DNA of 64,000 bases from Flavihumibacter cheonanensis (lineage in GTDB: Bacteria > Bacteroidota > Bacteroidia > Chitinophagales > Chitinophagaceae), in NCBI RefSeq assembly GCF_022352215.1, contig NZ_JAKRWF010000002.1, positions 310,001-374,000 of the forward strand, read 5' to 3'. Below the pieces are notes generated by a model. It saw nothing but the letters and a program-made list of their open reading frames with translations. It did no database searches and was not told the DNA's origin. A program made the position numbers and the translations under genes. Positions 25,980 through 35,782 of the stretch are shown here, in pieces; position 1 is the first letter of the stretch, and each line of letters opens with the position of its first letter.

Positions 25980-28217
25980 ATGAAAAAGGTCATCAATATA
26001 AACTTCCACGGTCGGGTGATTCCTATAGAGGAAACCGCTTTCGATCTGTTGAAGCAATATACAGAGAGCCTGCGTCGCTACTTCGCTAATGAAGAGGGGC
26101 GTGACGAGATCATCAATGATATCGAAGGCCGGATCGCCGAATTGTTTTCTGATCGCCTGAAAAAAGGTGCCGTGTGCATAACAGATGAAGATGTAAATGC
26201 TATCATCGCAGGTATGGGCCGCCCGGAAGAGCTGGAAGCTGCTGAAGCGGATGCTTTCACTGCTACCGGCATGGGCAGCAGCACCGGATCAGCTCCTAAC
26301 CAGTCTGCTGGTTACCAGGGAAGCAGTTCCTCTACCGGCACCTATAACACAGGTAACTTCCGCAGAGGAAACCTTTACCGCAATGCGGATGACAAAATCA
26401 TCGGTGGTGTGTGTAGTGGCCTGGCCAACTACCTGGGCATCGACCCCGTGATCATGCGGATCATCTTTGTCCTGCTCTTCGGTGCGCTCTTCTGGGTATA
26501 CATTCTGCTTTGGATCATCGTACCCTCCCAATCACTCAGCTCTAATATCACCAAGCGCCTGTACCGTAACCCCGATGATAAAGTCATCGCCGGTGTAGCT
26601 GGAGGCCTGGCAGTATATTTCAATATCGCTACCTGGATTCCCCGACTGATCTTTGCCCTCCCCCTTATCCTGGGTATTGTTGGTAGCGGATTCAATGCCT
26701 TCTTCTGGGACTGGGATTTTATGATGGGTCCGCGGATCATCTCCGGCGGATTGGGATCTACCCTCTTTGTAGTGTACCTGGTACTCTGGATTGCAGTACC
26801 TTATGCCACCACTGCAGCTGAAAAGCTGGAAATGAAGGGGGAGCGTATTGACCTGAACTCCATCCGTGATACAGTTAAAGGTGATCTCGAGTCTTTTAAG
26901 ACCCGTGCCCAGAACTGGGGAGCCGAAGTAAAACAAACAGCTCAGCAATTCAGCGCGCACGGTAAAGCCTTCGCAGACGAAGCAGCTCCTGTTGCCCGTA
27001 AAGCCGGTTCCGGTTTGGGTAATGTAATCGGAATTCTGTTTAAAGCGTTCTTCCTGTTCATTGCTGCCATCATCGCCATCTCCCTGTTCGCTGCCCTGCT
27101 TGGTATCCTTTTCAGCGGTATGGCTATCTTCCCCATAAAGGATTTCTTCCTGGAAGGTTTCTGGCAGAATAGCCTGGCCTGGTCCAGCCTGATCCTCTTC
27201 ATGGGTGTACCTATCATCGCCCTGATTACCTGGCTGGTTCGTCGTATCATGGGAGTGAAAAGCACCAATAATTACCTGGGATATACCTTCGGTGGTTTGT
27301 GGGTGATCGGTTTGTTCAGCTTTATTTTCCTGGCCGGATTAATGGCACGCAATTTCAAAAACCGTGCAGGTGTAGAAAATACCGTAACCATCAACCAGCC
27401 CAGCAAGGATAAACTTTATGTGGAAGCAGTAGGTAATAATATCCGCTACTATGGCGACGACTGGTTTGGTATCGAATGGGATGAAGATGCTCCCTTCTAT
27501 GGCATCAACCGTGATAGCCTTATGCTGAAAACAGTTCGGGTGAATGTGGTAAAAAGCAACGATAGTAACTATCATGTATACACGATACGCTTTAGTCGCA
27601 GTAATACCAATAACAAAGCCAGGGAATTGGCTGAGCATATAAAATTTCCGATCAATCAGCAGGACAGTGTGCTTCAGTTACCCAAAGGTTTTGTGATCAC
27701 TGCCGACGATAAATTCCGCAACCAGCAGGTTCTCGTGGTAGTAGAAGTTCCAATCGGCAAAAAGATTGAAATCGACCGCTCTGTGGAAGACTTCGACTGG
27801 TTCAATGTAAATGTGAACCGCAGAAGAGGATTCAATGTGAGCTGGGATAATAACTGGGATGATTCCTATTCCTGGGATAACAATGTTGAATACATCATGA
27901 CCCGTGATGGCCTGAAACGTACCAACGAAAAGACCGAAAAAGAAATCAAAGAAGGAAAATTCAAGATAGAAAGCGATGGCGTGATCATCGAAGGCGAAAT
28001 AAAAGATGGAGAGAAGAAGTATGAATACAAAGGACCGGATAAAAACCAGCCTGAAAAAAAGGACACTATTAAAGTCAAAGCTGAAGCTACAGTAATGAAC
28101 GAAGAGGAAACTGATAACAGTTCGCGCATTTTGCCCTCTGTGAAAGCAATACCTTCCCTGCCAGCTACTGACCTTGATGCCAGTCCGCTAGTAATCCTGA
28201 CCTCTCTGTTGAGATAA
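25980..28217 (+). CDS. Double PspC-domain membrane protein
   Basis: 745 residues. An N-terminal cytoplasmic domain of about 90 residues (INFHGRVIPIEETAFDLLKQYTESLRRYF) is followed by two PspC domains: RNADDKIIGGVCSGLANYLGIDP with its hydrophobic hairpin (about 130-185) and RNPDDKVIAGVAGGLAVYFNIAT (about 195-275). Further membrane segments lie at about 345-380, 405-430 and 440-460. The long C-terminal part is periplasmic and includes repeats of SWDNNWDDSYSWDNN. PspC relates to phage-shock envelope stress; the role here is inferred from the padR linkage. Confidence 0.9.
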   Translation: MKKVININFHGRVIPIEETAFDLLKQYTESLRRYFANEEGRDEIINDIEGRIAELFSDRLKKGAVCITDEDVNAIIAGMGRPEELEAAEADAFTATGMGSSTGSAPNQSAGYQGSSSSTGTYNTGNFRRGNLYRNADDKIIGGVCSGLANYLGIDPVIMRIIFVLLFGALFWVYILLWIIVPSQSLSSNITKRLYRNPDDKVIAGVAGGLAVYFNIATWIPRLIFALPLILGIVGSGFNAFFWDWDFMMGPRIISGGLGSTLFVVYLVLWIAVPYATTAAEKLEMKGERIDLNSIRDTVKGDLESFKTRAQNWGAEVKQTAQQFSAHGKAFADEAAPVARKAGSGLGNVIGILFKAFFLFIAAIIAISLFAALLGILFSGMAIFPIKDFFLEGFWQNSLAWSSLILFMGVPIIALITWLVRRIMGVKSTNNYLGYTFGGLWVIGLFSFIFLAGLMARNFKNRAGVENTVTINQPSKDKLYVEAVGNNIRYYGDDWFGIEWDEDAPFYGINRDSLMLKTVRVNVVKSNDSNYHVYTIRFSRSNTNNKARELAEHIKFPINQQDSVLQLPKGFVITADDKFRNQQVLVVVEVPIGKKIEIDRSVEDFDWFNVNVNRRRGFNVSWDNNWDDSYSWDNNVEYIMTRDGLKRTNEKTEKEIKEGKFKIESDGVIIEGEIKDGEKKYEYKGPDKNQPEKKDTIKVKAEATVMNEEETDNSSRILPSVKAIPSLPATDLDASPLVILTSLLR

Positions 28218-28284
28218 CACCCTGCTCTATATACCAACCCGGCCGCCGCATCGATGAGATGGAAGGCGGGGTTGAAGTTGGAAC

Positions 28285-28314
28285 TCCCCGCCTTTTCCAG
28301 GCGGGGATTTTTTT
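28285..28314 (+). terminator. Terminator of the padR-pspC operon
   Basis: TCCCCGCC (28285-28292) pairs with GGCGGGGA (28300-28307), loop TTTTCCA, followed by seven T. Confidence 0.88.
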
Positions 28315-28379
28315 ACGCTATCCTTTTCAAGTATAATATTTGCTTTTTACTTAGATATTTTCATTGACATTTGCCTTCT

Positions 28380-29060
28380 ATGAATCACCTTGAACCTCCT
28401 GTGAATCTTCAGATTGCAATGATCGATGACCATGTTCTGCTACGTAATGGTCTTGCCAAAATCATCAATGAATTCAACGGCTTTGAAGTCAGCCTTCAGG
28501 CCAATAACGGAAAAGAATTTATTGAACTGATCTCCACCCGCAAAAAACCTGACATCGTTTTACTGGATGTGAATATGCCAGTCATGAATGGATATGAAAC
28601 CGCGAAATGGATCCATTCTCACCTGCCTGGAACAAAAATGTTGGTATTGAGTATGCTTGATGCCGATTATGTGTTCATTCGCATGCTGCGACTGGGAGCC
28701 AGGGGTTTTATGATCAAAGACAGTCATCCCGAACAATTTTACCAGGCACTGGTTCAGCTCAGGGACCAGGGATATTATATGAATGAAAATTTTTCACCAA
28801 GGATGGCCCAACGGTTGAAAAATGATCCGGGACAAACGAGCAGCATATCCCCACTGGATCCTCCCAAACTTTCTGATAAGGAACTTGAATTCCTCAAGCT
28901 GGCCTGTACGGAGATGACCTACCGTGAAATTGCAGATGCATTAGGGGTCAGCATCCGTACAGTGGACAGCTATCGGGATGTACTGTTCGACAAACTGGGG
29001 GTTTCAACCCGCGTCGGACTGGTACTGTATGCTATTAAAAATGGTATTGTAATGATTTGA
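28380..29060 (+). CDS. LuxR/NarL-type response regulator
   Basis: 226 residues from the ATG at 28380. The receiver domain has the acidic pair D16-D17 (MIDDH), phosphoacceptor D63 (LLDVNMP), the T/S position in LVLSM and the lysine in GFMIKD. The C-terminal LuxR HTH reads LSDKELEFLKLACTEMTYREIADALGVSIRTVDSYRDVLFDKLG. No histidine kinase is adjacent, so it is an orphan in this window. A box GACATTTG (28366-28373, 7 of 8) ends 6 nt before the ATG with TTTG 23 nt further up (28339-28342), which suggests a leaderless or nearly leaderless transcript. Confidence 0.93.
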   Translation: MNHLEPPVNLQIAMIDDHVLLRNGLAKIINEFNGFEVSLQANNGKEFIELISTRKKPDIVLLDVNMPVMNGYETAKWIHSHLPGTKMLVLSMLDADYVFIRMLRLGARGFMIKDSHPEQFYQALVQLRDQGYYMNENFSPRMAQRLKNDPGQTSSISPLDPPKLSDKELEFLKLACTEMTYREIADALGVSIRTVDSYRDVLFDKLGVSTRVGLVLYAIKNGIVMI

Positions 29061-31290
29061 TGGATTCCATCTCCTGCATGAAATCATTACTCCAGTAACC
29101 AATATCATAATAATTTACGGTATCGAATAAACGCGACATCCGCATATCTCTTTCTTCCGGTTCCATCAATATTGCCTGTAAGAGCACCTCTTTCAGGGAG
29201 CGTTTATCATAAGGATTCGTCCGGAGTGCATAACCCATTTCTACCGAAACACCGGCAAATTCAGAAATGATAACCACTCCTTTGTTTTCTTCCTTGAGTC
29301 CCTGTACCGCTACATACTCTTTCGCTACCAGGTTGAGGCCATCGCGCAGCGGAGTAATCCAGGCGATATCTGATACCGCATAATAGGCAACCAGCTCTTC
29401 AAAAGGAAAAGAACGGAAGAAAAAGTGAATGGGCGTCCAACCAATCCGACTGTATTTGCCATTGATTTTTCCAACTGCCTGCTCCAGCTCCTGCTGCACT
29501 TTTTCATAAATCTTCATGCCTTTGGCAGGAGGTGTACAGATATTGATCAGCTCTACTTTTCCATGAAATTCCGGATACTCTTCCAGGAATTCCTGGAACG
29601 CGTAAATTTTCTCCAACGGTCCTTTTACATAATCCAGTCGCTCTACACTCAATACAATCTTTTTATTCTCACCTACCTGATCCCGGAGTTGCTGCACCAG
29701 CTTCCTGCGTTGTGCTTTTTCATAACATTCCTTGATATAACCGGTATGTACACCAATAGGATGTGCGCCCAGCTTCACTTTGCGGGATCCGGCTTCAATG
29801 AGTCGCGGCATTTTTTCAACACCTAACGGGCAGCTATAGCTGAGGAATCGTTCCGTGCAATTTTGTTCTTCCAGCACTGTAACCGGCAACAAACTTCTCA
29901 CAACATCTACAAAGTTTTCTGCATATCTGGGAATATGGAATCCGATATAATCACATTGGAGCAGGCTTCCAATAATATCACCTCTCCAGGGGATGATGTT
30001 GAAAATATCAGCCGGCGGGAAACTGGTATGATGGAAAAATGCAATATTCAGATCAGGTCTTAGCTGGCGCAAAATTCCTGGCACCATCCATAAATTGTAA
30101 TCGTGAATCCAGACATTGGCGCCATAATCGGCCTCTTTGGCTGTCTTTTCTGCAAAAAGCCGGTTGATATGCACATAATGATCCCAATGATCGTGGTTGA
30201 AAGTAGCTTTATCAATGAAAGAGAAAATAGTAGGCCAGAAGGCTTCTTTCGAAAAGACCTTGTAAAAAAGCTCCACTTCCTTTTTAGTAAGCCCTATTCT
30301 TCCTGCTAACAGGTTGGGATATTTTTCTTCATCAATATAGATGTTACGCAATTGCGAGCCGGTTTTTTCAACTTCCTCCCAGGCAATCCAGGTACCGGAC
30401 CGACCTTCGCGGAAGAAACCCATCAGGGAGGGAATGATACCATTGGGACTGGTAGGCGGTACATGTTTACGTTCGCCATTCACTTCCCTGATTTCATAAG
30501 GCAGGCGATGGTATACCATCAACAACTGGTTTTCACCGGCAGCCGGCATTTCATTGCTTTCTTCCAGCGCCGGATCATATTGATTAAATGCGCCAAATGC
30601 TCTGAAGGCTTCCAGGATACCACCACAACCCGGACGTTCCGCCTGGTAAATGAGCGACTGTCCGGCTGTTGCTTCAACCAGCGCAGGCTCTGCTGCACCC
30701 ACTACTACTCCTTTATAACCAGTTTGGTATAAAGAAAGATCGTTCAGGGTATCACCGGCCACCAGGATCTGATCTTCAGATACATTCAACAGCTTTACCA
30801 ATTGTTTCAGGGTGTAGCCTTTATTAACTCCGGGGGGAAGAACATCCAGGAATTTACCGGCTGAAACCAGCACATCACAACCCAATTCGGCAGCGGAAGC
30901 TTTTAACTCCTCCATATCGGTTTCATGATCAAAGAAATAAGAACTACGCCTGGTCATTGGAACTTCCTGGCGTTTCAGGCCACGAATATCTTTCAGACGG
31001 TTATTCACTACAAGCGAACCCGGCCACCTGTTTTCAATTTCAGACTGAATAGGTTGGATAGGTTCCAGCGTGCGACCATTTACAACTGTAGCACCTACGT
31101 CGCAAATAATATAATCTGGATTAGGGATCACAGGGTCATTCAAAAGAGGGATAACAGTTTCCAGACCTCTACCTGTAACAAAGACCAACCGGACGGTAGG
31201 ATTCTCCCGAATCACCCGGTACAGTTGCTGTTTGTCAGCACTTTTACCACCTAAAAAAGTTCCATCCAAATCCGTTGCTAATAATAACAT
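29035..31290 (-). CDS. ggpPS: HAD phosphatase / glucosylglycerol-phosphate synthase fusion
   Basis: 751 residues from the ATG at 31290; the frame reaches an ATG at 31320 that overlaps gpsA. Residues 1-240 are a HAD phosphatase of the sucrose-phosphatase type (LLLATDLDGTFLGG, VFVTGRGLE, GVNKGYTLKQL, VAGDTLNDLSLYQTG). Residues about 258-751 are a GT20 glycosyltransferase. Several stretches match cyanobacterial GgpS rather than OtsA: YHRLPYE, TSPNGIIPSL, SKEAFWP, HDYNLWMVPG, FFHHTSFPPADIFNIIPWR, GFHIPRYAENFV. The HAD-then-GT20 order is that of proteobacterial GgpPS; trehalose fusions usually have the opposite order. Likely reaction: ADP-glucose plus glycerol 3-phosphate to glucosylglycerol. gpsA directly upstream supplies the acceptor. 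Confidence 0.8.
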   Translation of the reverse strand: MLLLATDLDGTFLGGKSADKQQLYRVIRENPTVRLVFVTGRGLETVIPLLNDPVIPNPDYIICDVGATVVNGRTLEPIQPIQSEIENRWPGSLVVNNRLKDIRGLKRQEVPMTRRSSYFFDHETDMEELKASAAELGCDVLVSAGKFLDVLPPGVNKGYTLKQLVKLLNVSEDQILVAGDTLNDLSLYQTGYKGVVVGAAEPALVEATAGQSLIYQAERPGCGGILEAFRAFGAFNQYDPALEESNEMPAAGENQLLMVYHRLPYEIREVNGERKHVPPTSPNGIIPSLMGFFREGRSGTWIAWEEVEKTGSQLRNIYIDEEKYPNLLAGRIGLTKKEVELFYKVFSKEAFWPTIFSFIDKATFNHDHWDHYVHINRLFAEKTAKEADYGANVWIHDYNLWMVPGILRQLRPDLNIAFFHHTSFPPADIFNIIPWRGDIIGSLLQCDYIGFHIPRYAENFVDVVRSLLPVTVLEEQNCTERFLSYSCPLGVEKMPRLIEAGSRKVKLGAHPIGVHTGYIKECYEKAQRRKLVQQLRDQVGENKKIVLSVERLDYVKGPLEKIYAFQEFLEEYPEFHGKVELINICTPPAKGMKIYEKVQQELEQAVGKINGKYSRIGWTPIHFFFRSFPFEELVAYYAVSDIAWITPLRDGLNLVAKEYVAVQGLKEENKGVVIISEFAGVSVEMGYALRTNPYDKRSLKEVLLQAILMEPEERDMRMSRLFDTVNYYDIGYWSNDFMQEMESIKSLQYHF

Positions 31291-31300
31291 ACTATCAATT

Positions 31301-32299
31301 TTATCGTAAATAATGTTCAAGCAGTCTCATCTCATTAAACGGAGAAGACTGTTTATATAATATCCGGTACACCGCCGATAAGAGCGGTAACTGGAGTTTG
31401 GCTGCATTTGCCAGCATATAGAGTCCGCGTGCGGCAGGATAACCTTCCGCCACCATCTGCATATGCGTTTGTGCCATGTTTACTGAATAACCCCGACCAA
31501 TCAACTGGCCAAAAGCCCCGTTCCGGCTAAAACCTGAATAGGCAGTAACCAGGAGGTCGCCGAAATAGGCAGAATCATTTAAATCTCTAGGGGCCGGATG
31601 TAGGGTGTCGACGAGGGTCCTGGTTTCTCTCAGGGCATTGCTGATCACCACTGCCAAAAAATTGTCACCAAAATTCATTCCCCTCACGATCCCGGCAGCA
31701 ATACCGACTACATTTTTCATGATGGCGGCCAACTCTACACCCATGGGATCCTGATTTTGGATCACTTTCAGGTAGGGAGAACTAATTGCTTCAGCAACCT
31801 CCTGCACAGCAGTTGTATCAAAACCAGAAACGGTGAGGTAGGTTTTTCTGCCCATGGCAATTTCTTCCGCATGGCAGGGTCCTCCAAGTACAATGCAGTC
31901 TCTTGCATTAGTACCCAGTTTTCTTGCCAAAAACACAGAGGGAATTTCACCTGTTCCGGGTACCACACCTTTGATAGATACCAGCAATCGCTTGCCGGGA
32001 GGTAATACTTCTTCCCAGTCTGAAAGCGTTGATTCCAAATAGGCGGAGGGTACGGCAAATAAAATATGGTCAGCGGCATTCACTGCTGTGGCAATGTCGG
32101 CCACCGGATGAATCGTATCGAGATTAAGCGATAGGTAATTCAGATAATGTTGCGGACTCCGGTGCATCAAAATATGATCCACATGGGCGGATGACCTTAA
32201 TAACCAGGTCACCTGCACGCCGCTTTCTGAGAAAATCTTTACCAGGGCTGTAGCCCAACTTCCACTGCCAACTATACTGATTTTTTGTAATGCAGGCAT
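31301..32299 (-). CDS. gpsA: NAD(P)H-dependent glycerol-3-phosphate dehydrogenase
   Basis: 332 residues from the ATG at 32299; an in-frame ATG six codons earlier lies upstream of or inside the promoter box and is rejected. The N-terminal Rossmann loop is ISIVGSGSWATALVKIF (GxGxxG-like), followed by ILFAVPSAYLESTL, VSIKGVVPG, VLGGPCHAEEIAMG and the catalytic-lysine region MGVELAAIMKNVVGIAAGIVRGMNFGDN, with LVTAYSGFSRNGAFGQLIGRG. It reduces dihydroxyacetone phosphate to sn-glycerol 3-phosphate. It ends 10 bp before the likely start of the ggpPS-like gene, so the two are probably co-transcribed to feed glucosylglycerol synthesis. Confidence 0.95.
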   Translation of the reverse strand: MPALQKISIVGSGSWATALVKIFSESGVQVTWLLRSSAHVDHILMHRSPQHYLNYLSLNLDTIHPVADIATAVNAADHILFAVPSAYLESTLSDWEEVLPPGKRLLVSIKGVVPGTGEIPSVFLARKLGTNARDCIVLGGPCHAEEIAMGRKTYLTVSGFDTTAVQEVAEAISSPYLKVIQNQDPMGVELAAIMKNVVGIAAGIVRGMNFGDNFLAVVISNALRETRTLVDTLHPAPRDLNDSAYFGDLLVTAYSGFSRNGAFGQLIGRGYSVNMAQTHMQMVAEGYPAARGLYMLANAAKLQLPLLSAVYRILYKQSSPFNEMRLLEHYLR

Positions 32300-32303
32300 G
32301 GTG

Positions 32304-32311
32304 CAAAGGTA
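32304..32311 (-). promoter_or_regulatory. Promoter -7 box TACCTTTG of gpsA, leaderless spacing
   Basis: On the minus strand TACCTTTG is followed by four bases and then the ATG. Since transcription starts a few bases after this box, the gpsA mRNA should begin at or next to its start codon. Confidence 0.5.
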
Positions 32312-32426
32312 CCCCATAATGCCCGGTAATCAGGCCTTAAGGCGTTTATTAAAATCATAATACAATGATTATTAACATTTTAAACAGCTTATTTTAATGG
32401 TATTTTCATATGAGACAGTTTCCCGG

Positions 32427-32434
32427 TACTTTTG
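32427..32434 (+). promoter_or_regulatory. Promoter -7 box TACTTTTG of gcvT
   Basis: An exact TAnnTTTG match 21 nt before the ATG at 32456, with TTTT around 32403-32406 in the -33 position. It diverges from the gpsA promoter. Confidence 0.5.
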
Positions 32435-32455
32435 CGCCACACTATCAGCTAGCCA

Positions 32456-33541
32456 ATGAAAAATACTCCCTTTACCGCCAAACATCAGGCCCTCGGAGCC
32501 AAAATGGCACCCTTTGCCGGATACAATATGCCCATTTCCTATACCGGGATCAACGACGAACATGCTGCCGTAAGAACCAATGCCGGTGTATTTGATGTAA
32601 GCCATATGGGCGAATTCATACTGAAAGGTGCAGGCGCCGTGGATTTGATCCAGCGTGTTACTACCAATGACGTTTCCAAACTCACTAAAGGAAAAGCGCA
32701 ATACAGTGCCCTGACCAATGAGGAAGGTGGTATTGTGGATGACCTGATTATTTACTGCGTTGAAGAAAACCAGGTATATATGCTGGTGGTGAATGCCAGC
32801 AATATTGAAAAAGACTGGGAATGGATCAGTAGATTTAATACCGGTGGAGTTGAAATGCATAATATCTCCGACAAAACCTGTCTGCTGGCGATCCAGGGAC
32901 CCAACGCCACCAAAATATTACAGCCACTAACGGAGATGGATATCCTGAATCTGAAATATTACACTTTTGTAAAAGGGCCGTTTGCGGGAGTGGATAATGT
33001 GCTGATCAGCGCAACCGGTTATACCGGATCAGGCGGTGTTGAAATTTATTTTGAAGACAAAGACGGTGCTGCAGATAAAATTTGGGATGCCATTTTCGAA
33101 GCAGGAAAAGCAGCCGGTATCAAACCAATTGGTTTGGGTGCAAGGGATACCTTAAGACTTGAAATGGGCTATTGTTTGTATGGTAATGATATTGACGACA
33201 GCACATCACCGCTGGAAGCCGGACTGGGTTGGATTACCAAATTTTCGAAAGATTTTACAGCCCGGAATATTCTTGAAGAGCAGAAAGCCGCCGGTGTTCA
33301 ACGCAAGCTGGTAGGATTTGAAATGATTGACAAAGGCATTCCGCGCCACGATTACCAAATTGCAGATGCAGAAGGAAATATCATCGGAAAAGTAACCAGC
33401 GGTACACAATCGCCCAGTCTGCAAAAAGCAATTGGATTAGGATATGTTACTATCGGTTATGCACAACCGGATTCAGAAATTTATATCCTGGTTCGCGATA
33501 AAAAACTGAAGGCGAAAGTGACCAAACTTCCCTTTAGCTGA
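32456..33541 (+). CDS. gcvT: Aminomethyltransferase (glycine cleavage T protein)
   Basis: 361 residues, normal for GcvT. It takes the aminomethyl group from the lipoyl arm of H protein and passes it to tetrahydrofolate, releasing ammonia. Conserved segments are [34 protein letters not shown], the [16 protein letters not shown] strand, [16 protein letters not shown] and [22 protein letters not shown]. The other glycine cleavage genes are not in the window, as often happens in Bacteroidota. A promoter box lies 21 nt upstream and a terminator follows. Confidence 0.96.
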   Translation: MKNTPFTAKHQALGAKMAPFAGYNMPISYTGINDEHAAVRTNAGVFDVSHMGEFILKGAGAVDLIQRVTTNDVSKLTKGKAQYSALTNEEGGIVDDLIIYCVEENQVYMLVVNASNIEKDWEWISRFNTGGVEMHNISDKTCLLAIQGPNATKILQPLTEMDILNLKYYTFVKGPFAGVDNVLISATGYTGSGGVEIYFEDKDGAADKIWDAIFEAGKAAGIKPIGLGARDTLRLEMGYCLYGNDIDDSTSPLEAGLGWITKFSKDFTARNILEEQKAAGVQRKLVGFEMIDKGIPRHDYQIADAEGNIIGKVTSGTQSPSLQKAIGLGYVTIGYAQPDSEIYILVRDKKLKAKVTKLPFS

Positions 33542-33560
33542 TTGTTAAGATCTCATTAGA

Positions 33561-33595
33561 AAGGCCGCCGCTTACCTGCGTTGCGGCCTTTTTTT
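33561..33595 (+). terminator. Terminator of gcvT
   Basis: AAGGCCGC (33561-33568) pairs with GCGGCCTT (33583-33590), followed by seven T. A TAGCTTTG box for the next gene follows at 33597-33604, 49 nt before its ATG. Confidence 0.85.
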
Positions 33596-33653
33596 GTAGC
33601 TTTGCTACTCCCACACCCATCCGCCTGCCTTATAATTCACTAAATTTTTATTC

Positions 33654-34733
33654 ATGAGAGAATACTTGAATCAAACATTTTGGGGAAATACTTATTTGGC
33701 TTATTTGATAGCAGCAGCAGGAATTTTGGTTGCCTGGATTATTGTTCGGTTAGTAAAAAAATACGCGGTAAAAAAACTGCAACAACTGGTTTCATCAACT
33801 GATAACCAGTATGATGATATGGTTATAGAAGGAGTGGAGAAATTTGTAATTCCCTATATCTACCTCTTTGTAAATTATAATATTATTACTCATCTCAGCT
33901 TGCATCCAAGGCTGGCCAATATACTTCGGGTAGCGATCACTGTTATTACGCTGTATTATGCTGTCCGGCTGGTGAACCATATCCTGGGTGCCATGCTGAA
34001 GGGATTCATGGAAAGAAGGCAGGAAACTCCCGAGCGGATCCGGCAACTCCGGGGAGTGATGATCGTATTGAAAGCGATCGTATGGTTTCTTGGTATTGTA
34101 TTGTTATTAGACAATCTTGGTTATGATGTTGCCACCATTATTGCAGGTATGGGTATTGGTGGTATCGCCATCGCTCTTGCAGCACAAACCATTCTGGGCG
34201 ACCTCTTCAGTTATTTTGTGATCTTCTTTGACAAACCATTCGAGATAGGTGATTTTGTAAATGCGGATGGAAAGATTGGAACCGTTGAATACATTGGAAT
34301 AAAAACTACCCGCATTCGTAGTATCACTGGTGAGCAGGTGATCATGTCGAACACCAAACTAACCAATACGGCACTGCATAATTTCAAACGAATGGAAAGA
34401 AGGCGGATTGCGTTTAGTATTGGTGTAACCTATCAGACTACTGCTGAAAAATTGAAGCAGATCCCGGGCATCATAGAAAAGGCTATCAAGGCTCAGTCGA
34501 TCGCAGCTTTTGACCGTTCGCATCTGTCTGCTTTTGGCGATTTCAGTATCAATTTTGAAACTGTCTATTTCATTGAAACACCTGATTATCTCGCTTTCAT
34601 GAATGCACAGCAGGAAATTTACCAGGCTATTTTTGAAGCGTTTGAAAAAGAGGGAATCGATTTTGCCTATCCTACTCAAACCCTGTTCCTGGAAAGAGCC
34701 AGCCAGGATACAGGTGCAAAGACCACTGAATAA
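33654..34733 (+). CDS. MscS family mechanosensitive channel
   Basis: 359 residues with about four hydrophobic segments (residues 14-35, 62-85, 90-115, 135-165). The pore helix and following beta domain read ATIIAGMGIGGIAIALAAQTILGDLFSYFVIFFDKPFEIGDFV, the MscS core signature with its Gly/Ala-rich TM3, then GTVEYIGIKTTRIRSITGEQVIMSNTKLTN. It lets solutes out on hypo-osmotic shock. It lies near the glucosylglycerol genes, so the two may serve osmotic balance, though they are not in one operon. Confidence 0.93.
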   Translation: MREYLNQTFWGNTYLAYLIAAAGILVAWIIVRLVKKYAVKKLQQLVSSTDNQYDDMVIEGVEKFVIPYIYLFVNYNIITHLSLHPRLANILRVAITVITLYYAVRLVNHILGAMLKGFMERRQETPERIRQLRGVMIVLKAIVWFLGIVLLLDNLGYDVATIIAGMGIGGIAIALAAQTILGDLFSYFVIFFDKPFEIGDFVNADGKIGTVEYIGIKTTRIRSITGEQVIMSNTKLTNTALHNFKRMERRRIAFSIGVTYQTTAEKLKQIPGIIEKAIKAQSIAAFDRSHLSAFGDFSINFETVYFIETPDYLAFMNAQQEIYQAIFEAFEKEGIDFAYPTQTLFLERASQDTGAKTTE

Positions 34734-34757
34734 AGCTGCACCGATTTTCCTACATTC

Positions 34758-35780
34758 ATGGCTCAAACAACCGCTATGAGAAGCTTCGGATGGATCGTAT
34801 TGCTTGCTCTTGGATTAACAGCAGAAGGCCAAAGTACCCAACCAACCTTTGCGGAACGATTAGGCTTTCCAAAAGGATCCAAAGTTGTAATCCTGCATGT
34901 GGATGATGCAGGCATGAGTTATGATGCCAACCTGGGTGCGATGCGCGCACTTACCGAAGGCGTTGCCAGCTCTGTCAGCGTTATGATGCCCTGCCCCTGG
35001 GTACCGCAGTTTATGAACTGGTTGAAGGAAAATCCGAAAATCGATGCCGGCTTACACCTTACCCTAACCTCTGAATGGAAACAATATAAATGGGGGCCTC
35101 TCAGTGGATACCCTTCCGTACCAGGTTTGGTAGATACATCAAGTGGAGCCATGTATGCCTCTGTTCCAGAAGTGGTTCAACATGCCAAACCTGAAGAAGT
35201 AGGTATGGAAATCAGTGCACAGATTCTTCGCGCCAGGCAAATGGGTTGGGAACCAACCCACCTCGACAGCCATATGGGTACACTTTTTGCGCATCCTGGA
35301 TTTACCATGCAATACGTACAGGCCGGAATCCGGGAGCGCATCCCGGTGATGGTTCCAGGAGGCCACAATACCAATCTTATTGAAGATGATCCTTCACTGG
35401 CTAAGCGAAAAGCAGAGACCGATCAATTGGGCACTATGCTCTGGAATGCCGGTTTGCCTGTGCTGGATGATCTCCACAATAAAAGTTATGGCTGGAAAAT
35501 TCCGGCGGAAGCGTTGAAATCGGATAAAGCCCTGGCGGCCTATGCAACCAAACAATATATCCAGGCCCTGGAAGAATGCAAACCCGGCCTCACCATGATG
35601 ATCATGCATTGTACCCAGCCAACCGAAGTGTTTGAACAGATCAGCGACAGTGGTCCCAGGCGGAAAGCAGATCTATTTGGAATGTTATCGCCTCAGGTAA
35701 AAAAATATATCCGGGACAATGGCATTATCCTGACCACCTGGAGAGAATTGATGGAAAGAAGAAAACAGCTTTCGAAGTAA
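34758..35780 (+). CDS. Secreted ChbG/YdjC-type carbohydrate deacetylase
   Basis: 340 residues; the N-terminus holds a signal peptide (FGWIVLLALGLTAEGQS) and the true start may be the second ATG at 34776. The metal-site motif VVILHVDDAGMS (the DD pair) near 43-54, the AGLHLTLTSEW segment and THLDSHMGTL supply the acids and histidines expected of ChbG/YdjC, which removes an acetyl group from chito-oligosaccharides or related sugars. It is the first of a tight run with the SRPBCC gene 2 bp downstream. Confidence 0.9.
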   Translation: MAQTTAMRSFGWIVLLALGLTAEGQSTQPTFAERLGFPKGSKVVILHVDDAGMSYDANLGAMRALTEGVASSVSVMMPCPWVPQFMNWLKENPKIDAGLHLTLTSEWKQYKWGPLSGYPSVPGLVDTSSGAMYASVPEVVQHAKPEEVGMEISAQILRARQMGWEPTHLDSHMGTLFAHPGFTMQYVQAGIRERIPVMVPGGHNTNLIEDDPSLAKRKAETDQLGTMLWNAGLPVLDDLHNKSYGWKIPAEALKSDKALAAYATKQYIQALEECKPGLTMMIMHCTQPTEVFEQISDSGPRRKADLFGMLSPQVKKYIRDNGIILTTWRELMERRKQLSK

Positions 35781-35782
35781 AC

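Noticed and set aside
29035-31290. Trehalose-6-phosphate synthase/phosphatase
   Set aside because: GT20 motifs and HAD-first order fit GgpPS better; trehalose remains the main alternative.
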